A stretch of 44,177 nt of DNA from Chloroflexota bacterium (lineage in GTDB: Bacteria; Chloroflexota; UBA6077; SHYK01). The stretch covers positions 1 through 44,177 of the forward strand of contig JACQOR010000092.1 of assembly GCA_016202435.1 (NCBI GenBank). Reading direction: 5' to 3'. The translations under genes were made by a program, and so were the position numbers. Under the pieces are notes generated by a model. That model did not search any database. It was not told where the DNA came from and saw only the letters and a list, made by a program, of their open reading frames with translations. Below are positions 16,985 to 25,134 of the stretch, in pieces. The number at the start of each line of letters is the position of its first letter. The first letter of the stretch is position 1.

Positions 16985-17826
16985 GTGGACTGCCCGCCGG
17001 TCCGGTTATCTTGAGGGGCCGGAGGCGAAGAACGGCTTGCGGGGAGACCGGGGAAGGGGTTTCCGGGGCTCAAAGCTTGATTCGGTGAGTGGTCGCCCGG
17101 TGAATCCTCGCGCCCCGGGGGTGGACCGGGGACGACGCGATCGCCTGAAGCGTTGGCCACGCTGGCAAGCACCTCGTCCATGAACCGCTCTGCGTCCCGC
17201 ATGATGCGCGAGAGTTCCGGCCCCTGCCGGGGATGAGCCACGAGCGCTTTGCTCAGCACGTCCAAGACCGGTCGGCGGAAAAGTACGTACGCCTCGACCA
17301 CGCGGGCAGTGTCCAGGCCGCTCGCTGCGCAGCGCTTGCTGTAGCCGGCCCCTAGGCTTCGCGCTTCGGCGAGGGCGGCCCGCCGTTCCCCTGCCGTGGC
17401 GGCGGTCAGGTAGTCCCCGAGGCGGGTGAGCAGCGTATCCCCGAGCGAATGGAATTGCTGGCGGGCCTCGGCGGTGAGGTCCGAGAGCCGGGGCTCGTGG
17501 CTCATGATGGAATGGGCCACCGTTCGGTATCGCTGGCGCAGTTGCTCAAGGACCGCCGCCACGGTACCTATTGCCGGCGGTTCTTCGGCTTCCGCCAGAC
17601 TCGCGATCTCACTGGCTGAAAAACGCCGATGACCCCCCGGCGTCCGATACGCGTGCAGCTTGCCCAGGGTGGTCCACTGCCGTAGCGTGGCCGGATTGAC
17701 GCCGAGCAACTGTGAAGCTCGGCCGATGGAGACCCACTCTCTGGATGTCGAACGACGTGTAGAAGACTGCAAGACGCCAGGCCTTAGAATCTGACGAAAT
17801 CTGCGAGATTCTACAGAAACCCACAT
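16981..17826 (-). CDS. MerR/excisionase-type HTH regulator heading the hem operon
   Basis: Residues ~31-77 form a MerR-like winged HTH (WVSIGRASQLLGVNPATLRQ, then TPGGHRRFSASEI). An all-helical domain of about 140 residues follows (VAHSIMSHEPRLSDLTAEAR and GLDTARVVEAYVLFRRPVLD); it faintly recalls the N-terminal sensor helices of RsbRD-type proteins, which I cannot confirm. No cobalamin-binding motif is seen. The last ~50 residues are Pro/Ser-rich. The gene overlaps hemA as TTGA, so a role in regulating heme-precursor synthesis is a fair inference. The ATG at 17826 is the listed start, but a 29-bp palindrome (17785-17813) would then be inside the coding region. TTG 17772, 18 codons later, is a real alternative. 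Confidence 0.8.
   Translation of the reverse strand: MWVSVESRRFRQILRPGVLQSSTRRSTSREWVSIGRASQLLGVNPATLRQWTTLGKLHAYRTPGGHRRFSASEIASLAEAEEPPAIGTVAAVLEQLRQRYRTVAHSIMSHEPRLSDLTAEARQQFHSLGDTLLTRLGDYLTAATAGERRAALAEARSLGAGYSKRCAASGLDTARVVEAYVLFRRPVLDVLSKALVAHPRQGPELSRIMRDAERFMDEVLASVANASGDRVVPGPPPGREDSPGDHSPNQALSPGNPFPGLPASRSSPPAPQDNRTGGQST
17785..17813. promoter_or_regulatory. Inverted repeat at the start of the hem-operon HTH gene
   Basis: TAGAATCT (17785-17792) and AGATTCTA (17806-17813) are perfect 8-bp inverted arms with a 13-base spacer, AT-rich against a GC-rich background. Its position at the 5' end of an HTH regulator gene suggests an autoregulatory operator. If so, translation more likely begins downstream of it at TTG 17772. 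Function is inferred. Confidence 0.45.
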
Positions 17827-17875
17827 TCCCGTGGTAGTTCCTCTGGCCTTCTGGCAGGTGATTTGAACGTCCGGG

Positions 17876-17918
17876 GTGCTCGAACGACCGGGAGCCCCGG
17901 ATAGTGCCTATCGAGCAC
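17876..17918. promoter_or_regulatory. Inverted repeat between the HTH gene and murG-like gene
   Basis: GTGCTCGA (17876-17883) and TCGAGCAC (17911-17918) are perfect 8-bp arms, with a further CCGGG/CCCCGG pairing inside. It lies in the divergent intergenic region and could be an operator shared by both directions or an RNA hairpin in the 5' leader of the murG-like gene. There is no T run, so it is not a typical terminator. Confidence 0.4.
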
Positions 17919-17998
17919 AATTCGGCGTTGACGAGAGGAGCGCTCGTGGAAGCCGCCGCTCCTGTCTCCGGAAGGGAAGCTCAGGGGATGTTCCGTCG

Positions 17999-19072
17999 GT
18001 GAGGGTCCTGCTGGCGGGTGGGGGTTCCGGAGGATCGGCTGCGCCAGTGATCGCGGTGGCCGAGGCCATGGCCAGGACGGATCCGACTGCCGCGTTTCTG
18101 TACGTAGGAACGCGTGAAGGCCCCGAGCGCGCATTGGCTGAGGCGTCAGGCCTGCCGTACGCGCGGGTAGCCGCGGGCCGACTGCGTCGGTACCCGTCCT
18201 GGCGCAACCTGGTCGATCCTGTGCTTGTTGTTGTCGGCATTGCCCAGGCCCTCGCCATTGTGCGGCGCTTCCGTCCGGACGTGGCGTTTGGCGCCGGTGG
18301 ATTTGCCACCGTGCCTCCACTGCTCGCGGCCCGGCTCGCTGGTGCCCGTATCGCCATTCACCAACAAGACGCGGTCCCCGGACTGGCGAACCGAATACTC
18401 ACCCGATTTGCTTCCAGCATTACCGTCGCGTTCGAGGGGAGTGCTGGTTCGTTTAGTCGTCCGGCCAGCGTCGTAGGCAACCCGGTTCGGGCAGCGGTAC
18501 TTCGGGGTGACCCAGCCCTCGCGCGCGCGCGGTTCGGACTCAACGCGGAGAAGCCCGTGGTACTGGTAACCGGGGGCGGAACCGGTGCGCTCGCCCTAAA
18601 CCACATCGTGGCCGCCGCCGCCCCTGGGCTCGCGGAGACGTGCGAGACGATTCATCTGACCGGGATGGGCAAGACCGTGCCAATTTTGTCGATCGCGGGC
18701 TATCGGCAAATCGAGTTTCTGACGACCGAGATGCCCCACGTCCTGGCAGCCGCTGACGTGGTAATCACCAGAGCGGGGATGTCATCACTGGCGGAAGTAG
18801 GTGCCCTGGCGAAACCCGCGATCATCGTCCCGATGCCGCGCTCTCACCAGGAGGCCAACGCAGAGGTGTTCTCGAAAAAAGGTGCGGCCATTGTTCGGCG
18901 GGAAGAAGATCTGACCGCGGAGGGTCTCGTGGGTGATGTAAGGGGGCTCCTCGAAGATACCGCGAGGCGCGAGGCGTTAGGCCAGGCTGCGGGCCGCTTA
19001 CTTCCGCCGCGGGCTGCAGAGGCTGTTGCGGAAGGGCTGGTGACGCTGGCGGCTACTGCGTCACCAGGGTAA
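17999..19072 (+). CDS. murG: MurG-like UDP-GlcNAc transferase
   Basis: MurG adds N-acetylglucosamine to lipid I on the inner membrane face, giving lipid II. The 357-residue protein has a two-lobed GT-B pattern: RVLLAGGGSGGSAAP at the N-terminus, FGAGGFATVPPLLAARLAG, IAIHQQDAVPGLANRIL, GNPVRAAVL, VLVTGGGTGALALNHI, ITRAGMSSLAEVGALAKPAI and SHQEANAEVFSKKGAAIV. The HQ, N and GNPVR elements fit MurG well. One oddity: the usual GGTGGH loop reads GGSGGS, replacing a conserved histidine, so activity or substrate could differ. It stands alone rather than in a division/cell-wall cluster. The GTG at 17999 follows AGGGGAT by about 9 bases. Its 3' end overlaps the convergent debranching-enzyme gene by 20 bases. 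Confidence 0.8.
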   Translation: MRVLLAGGGSGGSAAPVIAVAEAMARTDPTAAFLYVGTREGPERALAEASGLPYARVAAGRLRRYPSWRNLVDPVLVVVGIAQALAIVRRFRPDVAFGAGGFATVPPLLAARLAGARIAIHQQDAVPGLANRILTRFASSITVAFEGSAGSFSRPASVVGNPVRAAVLRGDPALARARFGLNAEKPVVLVTGGGTGALALNHIVAAAAPGLAETCETIHLTGMGKTVPILSIAGYRQIEFLTTEMPHVLAAADVVITRAGMSSLAEVGALAKPAIIVPMPRSHQEANAEVFSKKGAAIVRREEDLTAEGLVGDVRGLLEDTARREALGQAAGRLLPPRAAEAVAEGLVTLAATASPG

Positions 19073-21233
19073 GGCCATCGGCTCCTTCGACTTCCCAGCG
19101 CGTCTCATACTTCTGACGCCAGACGTGGACCGAGAGCAGTTGCTTTCCTACGCGAATGTCGGCCATGTGCAGCTCGTCCAGCCAGGGAAGCAACGCGGGC
19201 CGGATACGGACCCGTCCTTTCGGTACGTCCGGCTCCAACCCGACCAGGTGCTGAAGCATGAGGAATACGGAGGCCGCGGCCCAGCCCTGCGGGCTGCAGG
19301 CGGTCGGGTAGCTCGCCGGGGCGGAATGGTAGCGGTAGTCACGCCCGAAACCGCAATATAGCTCGGGGAGCCGGTAGTCCGGAAGGCGCATGCCGGCCTC
19401 GAAAACCTGCGCCATGACTTTAAGCGCCGCGGCGTCGTACCCGGTATGCCGCAGCCCCGCCACAATCATGGAATTGTCGTGAGGCCACACGGATCCATTG
19501 TGGTAGCTCATCGGATTGAAGGTGGGGTAGCCGGTGCTCAACGTACGAATCCCCCAACCGCTGAGCAGGTCGTCACCGAGGAAGCGTCGCGCCAAGACTT
19601 CGGCGCGTTCTCTGGGCAGGATACCCATCAGCAAGCAATGGCCGGGATTCGATGTGACTGCCGGTATGGGCCGTTTTCCGGCATCCAGCGCCTGAGCATA
19701 GAAGCCCAGGGAATCGAGCCAAAACACCTGGTCGAACAGTTGCTTTCGGCGCTGGGCTCTTTTGATGAGCTCGCTGGCCTTCGACTTTTCCCCCCAATGC
19801 TCGTAAATCTCTGCCATGCCCGACTCGGCGGCATAGGCATAGCCCTGCACCTCTATGGGGGCAATGGGCGCTTCTGCCGCAGCGCCGTCGGGGAACTGAA
19901 CGGAGTCAAAGGAGTCTTTCCACGCGTGGTGACGCATGCCGTCCGGCATAGCCGCCGCGTACTCCAGTAGTCCGTCGCCGTCACGATCCCCGTAGGTGAC
20001 CAGCCACTCGATCGCGCGTTCGAGGTTCGGCCTCAATTCGGTTGCAAGTGCCCAATCGTCAGTCCATTTCACGTATTGGCAGAGCAGGTACACGAAAAGC
20101 GGCGTTGCGTCGATGCTGGCGTAGTAGGGCGTGTGCGGCACTTCCCCCAACGAGGCCAGCTCGCCAGAGCGCATCTCATGGAGGATCTTGCCTGGTTCTT
20201 CATCACGCCAGGGGTCAACCTGCGTCCCCTGATGGAGGGCCAGGAAGCGCAACGTTCCGGCCGCAATCTCCGGATTAACGCCCAAGCTCTGCAGTGAAGT
20301 GATGAGACTGTCTCGCCCAAAGGGCACGCTGAACCAGGGAATGCCCGCTACGGGGAGGAGACCGGTCGGTGCCTGGTTCATCGTAAGTCTCAGATCGTGA
20401 AGATTCTGGCGGATCAGCGCATTCATGACTGCGTGGTCGGTGCGGATTTCGGTGCAAGTCTCTTCCCACGCGTGATGAGCTTGCAGGACCCGGTTGAAAG
20501 ACTCATCGAGTCCGGAGAACTCGCCCGGCTGGGGGGGCGTCCCCACAAAAGGCGCCACGTGAATCGCGAGGGACCATGAGGCCCGGGGTGGCAGGTCGGC
20601 GCGAAAGACGGCTCGTACTACGGAGGGGGCTGAGGTCGTGTCCGCGCGATCCTCTCCCGGATGCGCCTGCACCGGGACGACGATCGGCTCCGTGACGGTG
20701 AGCGCGTCCGGGTTCCGGTCAAAATCGATCCTCGTGCTTCGCGCCACCTCATCGCGGCCGGTATAGCGCAGCCAAACCGTCGCACCGTCCAGTTCGGGCG
20801 CCGCTTCCGTACCCCGGGCAACAGGTCGCATGAAGCTCCGTATCTCGAACATGTCGCGAAAGTCCGATCCCAGAGCGAGGTCAACCCAGAGGCTGAGCGG
20901 GAAGGGGTTGTAGTTGAACAACCCGATCCGCTCGTGGAGACCTTTATCGATGAATCGATTGCGACGAACGCTGAGTGTCCGCGCCGGTAGGACCGTGCCA
21001 TCTGCTAGCTGGGCTCCGGCGTTACCGAACTGGAGGTTGCTCATGAAGTTGAGCTCCCCCGTACTGGAGAGCAGCTGGAGGGCCACGCCTCTGACGCTCA
21101 GCTCGTAGACGCTCAGGAAGCGAGTGTCCTGGTAATAGACCCCCTGGCCGTCCGTCGAACCGGCGGGAATGTCTCCGTCCCGATTCATGACCGCGAAAAG
21201 CTCGTTCTCCTTGAGCTTCTGGAGGGCCTGCAT
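19053..21233 (-). CDS. Glycogen-debranching-type amylo-alpha-1,6-glucosidase
   Basis: The 726-residue protein has an N-terminal beta-sandwich of the glycogen-debranching N-terminal family (NRDGDIPAGSTDGQGVYYQD, FLSVYELSVRG; about 1-250). An (alpha/alpha)6 barrel follows, with GIPWFSVPFGRDSLITSLQ, EYAAAMPDGMRHHAWKDSFD, MSYHNGSVWPHDNSMIVAG and a C-terminal beta-region. This pattern is shared by archaeal/bacterial debranching enzymes and GH15/GH63-like glucosidases that remove alpha-1,6 branches or related glucosides. No signal peptide is visible, so it is probably cytosolic and acts on storage glucan or another oligosaccharide. The ATG at 21233 is 12 bases after the purA stop. The 3' end overlaps the murG-like gene tail to tail. 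Confidence 0.88.
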   Translation of the reverse strand: MQALQKLKENELFAVMNRDGDIPAGSTDGQGVYYQDTRFLSVYELSVRGVALQLLSSTGELNFMSNLQFGNAGAQLADGTVLPARTLSVRRNRFIDKGLHERIGLFNYNPFPLSLWVDLALGSDFRDMFEIRSFMRPVARGTEAAPELDGATVWLRYTGRDEVARSTRIDFDRNPDALTVTEPIVVPVQAHPGEDRADTTSAPSVVRAVFRADLPPRASWSLAIHVAPFVGTPPQPGEFSGLDESFNRVLQAHHAWEETCTEIRTDHAVMNALIRQNLHDLRLTMNQAPTGLLPVAGIPWFSVPFGRDSLITSLQSLGVNPEIAAGTLRFLALHQGTQVDPWRDEEPGKILHEMRSGELASLGEVPHTPYYASIDATPLFVYLLCQYVKWTDDWALATELRPNLERAIEWLVTYGDRDGDGLLEYAAAMPDGMRHHAWKDSFDSVQFPDGAAAEAPIAPIEVQGYAYAAESGMAEIYEHWGEKSKASELIKRAQRRKQLFDQVFWLDSLGFYAQALDAGKRPIPAVTSNPGHCLLMGILPRERAEVLARRFLGDDLLSGWGIRTLSTGYPTFNPMSYHNGSVWPHDNSMIVAGLRHTGYDAAALKVMAQVFEAGMRLPDYRLPELYCGFGRDYRYHSAPASYPTACSPQGWAAASVFLMLQHLVGLEPDVPKGRVRIRPALLPWLDELHMADIRVGKQLLSVHVWRQKYETRWEVEGADGLTLVTQ

Positions 21234-21245
21234 CGGGATTGCCGA

Positions 21246-22544
21246 CTAGCTCGTCGGAGAAGGCCAGAGCGGTTGCCGCACTATGCCCTCAGATCTCTCG
21301 GGGCCGAGCCCGATCAGGTGAACCGGCACTGCCAGGAGTGCTTCGACGCGTTGAACGAAACTGATGGCCGCTGGTGGCAGGTCCTCGAACCGAGTCGCCC
21401 CGCGAGTACTCTCTCGCCAACCGGGTAGCTCCTCGTAGACGGGCTTGCATCGGGAGTGAAGGTCCAGGTTGGACGGGGGGAGGTCCAGCCTTTCCCCATC
21501 CAGTTCGTACGCGGTGCAGAGTTTCACGGAGTCCAGCTCATCCAGCATGTCGATTCGCATCAGGGCTGCGGCATCGAAGCCATTGAGAGCGATGGTGTAG
21601 CGTGAGACGACGGAGTCGAACCAGCCGACCCGACGCGCGCGCCCCGTGGTCGCTCCAAATTCGTGGGCGCGCTCCCGGATGTAGTCCCCAGTCGCGTCCA
21701 GGAGTTCCGTGGGTAAAGGCCCCGAACCTACCCGCGTCGAGTAGGCTTTGTAGACACCGATGGCACGGGAGAAGGCGCGGGGTGGAATGCCCGCTCCTTG
21801 CAGCAACCCCGCGACGGTGCAGGACGACGCGGTGACGTAGGGGTAGTTGCCGTGGTCCAGATCGAGGAGGGTCCCCTGCGCTCCCTCGAGCAGAATTGCT
21901 GCGTTTCTGGCCACCGCAGCCGCCACCACCGGCGCGGTGTCGCAAATCATGGGCTGAAGCCGCTCGGCATGCCTTCGGTAGTCGTGGACTACCTCGTCGG
22001 CGTCACAGCGCTGACCGGAGCCAAACGCAACCAGCAGCCTATTGGCTCGCTCCACGGCGGTCTGCACTTTGGCTTCCCAGGTTGCCGCGTTTCGGAGATC
22101 ACCGAGTCGAAGGCCGACCCGAGCCGCCTTGTCAGCGTAGGCCGGGCCGATTCCTCGGAGCGTGGTACCGATGGGATCGTCTGCGCGATGGTTCTCGAAA
22201 GCCCGGTCGAGCAGCAGATGATAGGGCATCACCACTTGGGTTCGATCAGACAGCAAAAGGCGCCTTGTGGAGACGCCGTGCTGCTCGAGGCGGTCCATCT
22301 CTTCCAGGAGAATTGCAGGGTTCAACGCGACGCCCGGCGCGATGATACAGGTGCTGTCCGGGTTGAAAACGCCGCACGGAACAAGGTGCAGCGCGAACTC
22401 TCCCATTGGATTGACGACGGTATGACCAGCGTTGTCGCCACCTTGGGATCGGATGACGAAGTCCGCCCTTTCGGCAAGCAGATCAATGACTTTGCCCTTA
22501 CCCTCGTCGCCCCACTGTCCGCCGACTACTGCCACTACCGACAT
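21246..22544 (-). CDS. purA: Adenylosuccinate synthetase
   Basis: PurA joins IMP and aspartate with GTP to form adenylosuccinate, the first dedicated step to AMP. The 432-residue protein reads MSVVAVVGGQWGDEGKGKVI at the N-terminus (P-loop GDEGKGK with the catalytic Asp), then SQGGDNAGHTVV, GTTLRGIGPAYADKAAR, LEGAQGTLLDLDHGNYPYVT, GVYKAYSTRVGSGPLPTE and GRARRVGWFD. ATG 22544 is the natural start; the frame upstream is not conserved. It follows rfbB by 107 bases and precedes the debranching enzyme gene by 12, so purA and that gene probably share a transcript. Confidence 0.97.
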   Translation of the reverse strand: MSVVAVVGGQWGDEGKGKVIDLLAERADFVIRSQGGDNAGHTVVNPMGEFALHLVPCGVFNPDSTCIIAPGVALNPAILLEEMDRLEQHGVSTRRLLLSDRTQVVMPYHLLLDRAFENHRADDPIGTTLRGIGPAYADKAARVGLRLGDLRNAATWEAKVQTAVERANRLLVAFGSGQRCDADEVVHDYRRHAERLQPMICDTAPVVAAAVARNAAILLEGAQGTLLDLDHGNYPYVTASSCTVAGLLQGAGIPPRAFSRAIGVYKAYSTRVGSGPLPTELLDATGDYIRERAHEFGATTGRARRVGWFDSVVSRYTIALNGFDAAALMRIDMLDELDSVKLCTAYELDGERLDLPPSNLDLHSRCKPVYEELPGWRESTRGATRFEDLPPAAISFVQRVEALLAVPVHLIGLGPERSEGIVRQPLWPSPTS

Positions 22545-22651
22545 ATGTTTTGCTCTAGCATTTCGGTGTTCCGTTCCCCTTCGAGTCGTGCGCGGCCCTC
22601 TCTCAGCCCATGGGTCCCCTAGGGCGAGCTGCTGTCCGGCTCTGGATGCTC

Positions 22652-23671
22652 TTAGCGAGATACCGTGAGTGATTCTCGATCGCTGTAGTTGCGTTCGAAG
22701 TATGTCTGATAGTCCTGCGTCGCCTTGACCCGCCGCCACCAGTCCTCATTATCGACGTACCACTTGACTGTGGTCTCCAGCGCCTCGTCGAAGGCGCGGT
22801 CACGGGTCCATCCCAGCCGGAGCAGCTTGGCAGAATCGATTGAGTACCCGCGATCGTGGCCTGGCCGGTCCGGAACATGCTGGATCAGCGCCCGCGATTT
22901 CCCGAGCAAGTCCAGGATCCGCTCGACTAGCTCCAGGTTCGTGTGCAGGTTGCCCCCGCCGATGTTGTAGGTCTCTCCCGGTGTGCCGCGTCGCAACACT
23001 GCGTCGACTCCCGAGCAATGATCGTCAACGAAGAGCCAGTCCCGTATTTGAAGTCCGTCTCCATAGATCGGAACAGGTCGATCGTCAAGAGCCTCGGTTA
23101 TTACGACTGGGATCAGCTTTTCCGGATACTGGTGAGGACCGAAGGTGTTCGAGCCGCGTGTGACGAGGGTGGGGATCCCATAGGTGACGTGATAGGCCTG
23201 CACGAGATGCTCGCCCCCGGCTTTGCTGGCCGAGTAGGGGCTGCGCGGTCGAAGGGGAGAACCTTCGTGAGAGGATTCCCCGATCACCTCACCGTAGACC
23301 TCGTCGGTGCTCACTTGCAGGAATCTCGTCACGCTCATACTCCGTGCCGCCTCCAGCAGGACGTAAGCGCCATAGACGTCCGTCGTGATGAAGCTTCCGG
23401 GATTCAGGATCGACCGATCCACGTGGCTTTCCGCCGCGAAGTTCACGACCGCGTCGATGCCTTGCATGGCCACCCGGACGGCCTCCACATCGGCGATGTC
23501 GCCTCGGATGAACCGGTACCGGGGGCTCTCGGCGAAGGCAGAGAGATTGTCAAGGTTACCGGCGTAGGTCAGCTTGTCGAAGACAACCACCTCATCGGCT
23601 GAGTGATCGAGGATATGGCGCACGAAGCTGCTGCCGATGAAGCCTGCCCCGCCACAGACGAGAATCCTCAA
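22652..23671 (-). CDS. rfbB: dTDP-glucose 4,6-dehydratase
   Basis: RfbB converts dTDP-glucose to dTDP-4-keto-6-deoxyglucose, precursor of rhamnose and other deoxysugars for surface polysaccharides. It is an extended SDR: Rossmann motif LVCGGAGFIGSSFVRHIL, DKLTYAGNLDNL, AAESHVDRSI, STDEVYGEV, catalytic YSASK (SPYSASKAGGEHLVQAY), RGSNTFGPHQYPEKLIP, and DWLFVDDHC. Length 339 from TTG 23671, which overlaps the rfbA stop as TTGA; ten extra upstream codons in the open frame overlap rfbA and are not conserved. RfbC and RfbD are not in the window. Confidence 0.95.
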   Translation of the reverse strand: MRILVCGGAGFIGSSFVRHILDHSADEVVVFDKLTYAGNLDNLSAFAESPRYRFIRGDIADVEAVRVAMQGIDAVVNFAAESHVDRSILNPGSFITTDVYGAYVLLEAARSMSVTRFLQVSTDEVYGEVIGESSHEGSPLRPRSPYSASKAGGEHLVQAYHVTYGIPTLVTRGSNTFGPHQYPEKLIPVVITEALDDRPVPIYGDGLQIRDWLFVDDHCSGVDAVLRRGTPGETYNIGGGNLHTNLELVERILDLLGKSRALIQHVPDRPGHDRGYSIDSAKLLRLGWTRDRAFDEALETTVKWYVDNEDWWRRVKATQDYQTYFERNYSDRESLTVSR

Positions 23672-24423
23672 GGTTGTTCTCCCGATCCGCCATTGCTCCA
23701 ATGAGCTGCAACGTATTGCATCACCGCCATGTATTGATCGATCGATTCGCCCGCATCGCCCCAGAAGCCGGGGAGCACGTCGTATTCCATCGAGCGACGG
23801 GCTATGTACTCGTTGTTGACGTCCGTGATCTCCAGTTCCCCACGCCGGGACGGCTCCAGGGTCCGGACGATACCGAATACGTCTGAGTCGTACATGTAGA
23901 TACCTGTGACCGCGTAGGGCGACTTGGGTTCGGCCGGCTTCTCCTCGATTCGGACGATTCTCCCGTTCTCGAAGGCGGGTACCCCGAGATGCATGAGATG
24001 GCTGCGCTCTGGCATCTCCTTGAGCAGAATCCGTGCGCCGCGAGGTTGCCGAGCGTAACGGTCAACGAACTCCGAGATGTCGTCCTCGACGATGTTGTCG
24101 CCCAGTATCAACACGCAGCGGTCGGAGCCGACGAAGTCTTCGGTGAGCCCGAGGGCTTCGGCAATTCCACCCTCCCGCTCTTGATAGGCGTAGTGGAGGC
24201 GTGTCAGACCGAAGTCCCGACCGTTCCCCAGAAGGCGCAGGAAATCCCCGGCATTGTGGCCACCCGTCACGACCATGATGTCGGTGATGCCCGCCCGGAC
24301 GAGTGTCCGGATCGGGTAGAAAATCATCGGCTTGTTGTAGAGGGGGAGCAGGTGCTTGTTGGTGATGCGGGTCAGCGGATAGAGACGGGTGCCGAGCCCG
24401 CCAGCCAGGACAACACCTTTCAT
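23668..24423 (-). CDS. rfbA: Glucose-1-phosphate thymidylyltransferase (short form)
   Basis: RfbA makes dTDP-glucose from dTTP and glucose-1-phosphate, feeding RfbB encoded next. The nucleotidyltransferase signature VVLAGGLGTRLYPLTRITNK is at the N-terminus, followed by LLPLYNKPMIFYPI, LILGDNIVEDD and VTGIYMYDSDVF, and ending with GFWGDAGESIDQYM. At 251 residues it is shorter than the ~290 of enterobacterial RfbA and lacks its C-terminal extension, matching the compact form. Alternative sugar nucleotides cannot be excluded, but the adjacent rfbB supports dTDP-glucose. The ATG at 24423 lies 27 bases after the kinase gene. Confidence 0.92.
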   Translation of the reverse strand: MKGVVLAGGLGTRLYPLTRITNKHLLPLYNKPMIFYPIRTLVRAGITDIMVVTGGHNAGDFLRLLGNGRDFGLTRLHYAYQEREGGIAEALGLTEDFVGSDRCVLILGDNIVEDDISEFVDRYARQPRGARILLKEMPERSHLMHLGVPAFENGRIVRIEEKPAEPKSPYAVTGIYMYDSDVFGIVRTLEPSRRGELEITDVNNEYIARRSMEYDVLPGFWGDAGESIDQYMAVMQYVAAHWSNGGSGEQP

Positions 24424-24450
24424 GCTAACAATCGTCCACTTTCACGAAAC

Positions 24451-25134
24451 CTACCGGTAGTACCGATAGCCAGAGCTGTCAAGTTGGGCTCGATTTACGA
24501 CGACGCCCAACAGCCGCGCCTTGACACGCTCCAGTTGCTCCTTGGCACGTTGCGCCTGTTCCCGGCGCGTCCGGGTGGCGTCGATCACCAGTACCACTCC
24601 ATCCACCCGGGACGCGAGGATGGACGCATCCGCTACGGCAGCGGCCGGCGGCGAGTCTAGCAGAACCAGATCTGCTTCTTGAGCCAGCAACTCCAGGATC
24701 CGATCCACTCGGTCCAGGCTCAACAGCTCCGCCGGGTTGGGCGGAAGCGGTCCCGACGTGAGCAACCGCAGGCCGGGAATGGGGCCATCCTGAGTAGGGA
24801 TTCCCTGGGCGTGCTCATTCAGTAACAGATCCGTGAAGCCGCCAGTATTCGCGACGTCGAAGACCGTATGGAGCGCAGGACGTCGCAGATCGCAATCGAC
24901 TGCTACGACACGGGAGCCAGCCTGTGCCGCAATAACCGCGAGGTTCGCCAGTGTCGTGGTCTTGCCTTCTTGCTGGCCCGGACTCGTGAACAGAATGGTT
25001 CTTGCAGGCCGATCGAGGCTGCTGAAGCGGATGTTCGCGCGCAGGGTGCGATAAGCCTCAGCAGCCGGGCTGCGCGGGTGTTCCAGGGTTACGAGCCGTC
25101 CGCCGCCTGATGTGCTTCGGGAACTGGCACTCAT
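24451..25134 (-). CDS. CpsD/CapB-type bacterial tyrosine kinase
   Basis: This 227-residue P-loop protein has the BY-kinase triad: Walker A SPGQQEGKTTT (51-61), Walker A' VVAVDCDLRRP (76-86), and Walker B LVLLDSPP (156-163), plus a C-terminal tyrosine cluster (SSGYRYYR) for autophosphorylation. BY-kinases cycle phosphorylation to control polysaccharide chain length and export together with a Wzz-like transmembrane activator. The activator gene directly upstream overlaps it as ATGA (25134), so this is the split Gram-positive CapA/CapB arrangement. No transmembrane segment is present. Confidence 0.92.
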   Translation of the reverse strand: MSASSRSTSGGGRLVTLEHPRSPAAEAYRTLRANIRFSSLDRPARTILFTSPGQQEGKTTTLANLAVIAAQAGSRVVAVDCDLRRPALHTVFDVANTGGFTDLLLNEHAQGIPTQDGPIPGLRLLTSGPLPPNPAELLSLDRVDRILELLAQEADLVLLDSPPAAAVADASILASRVDGVVLVIDATRTRREQAQRAKEQLERVKARLLGVVVNRAQLDSSGYRYYR

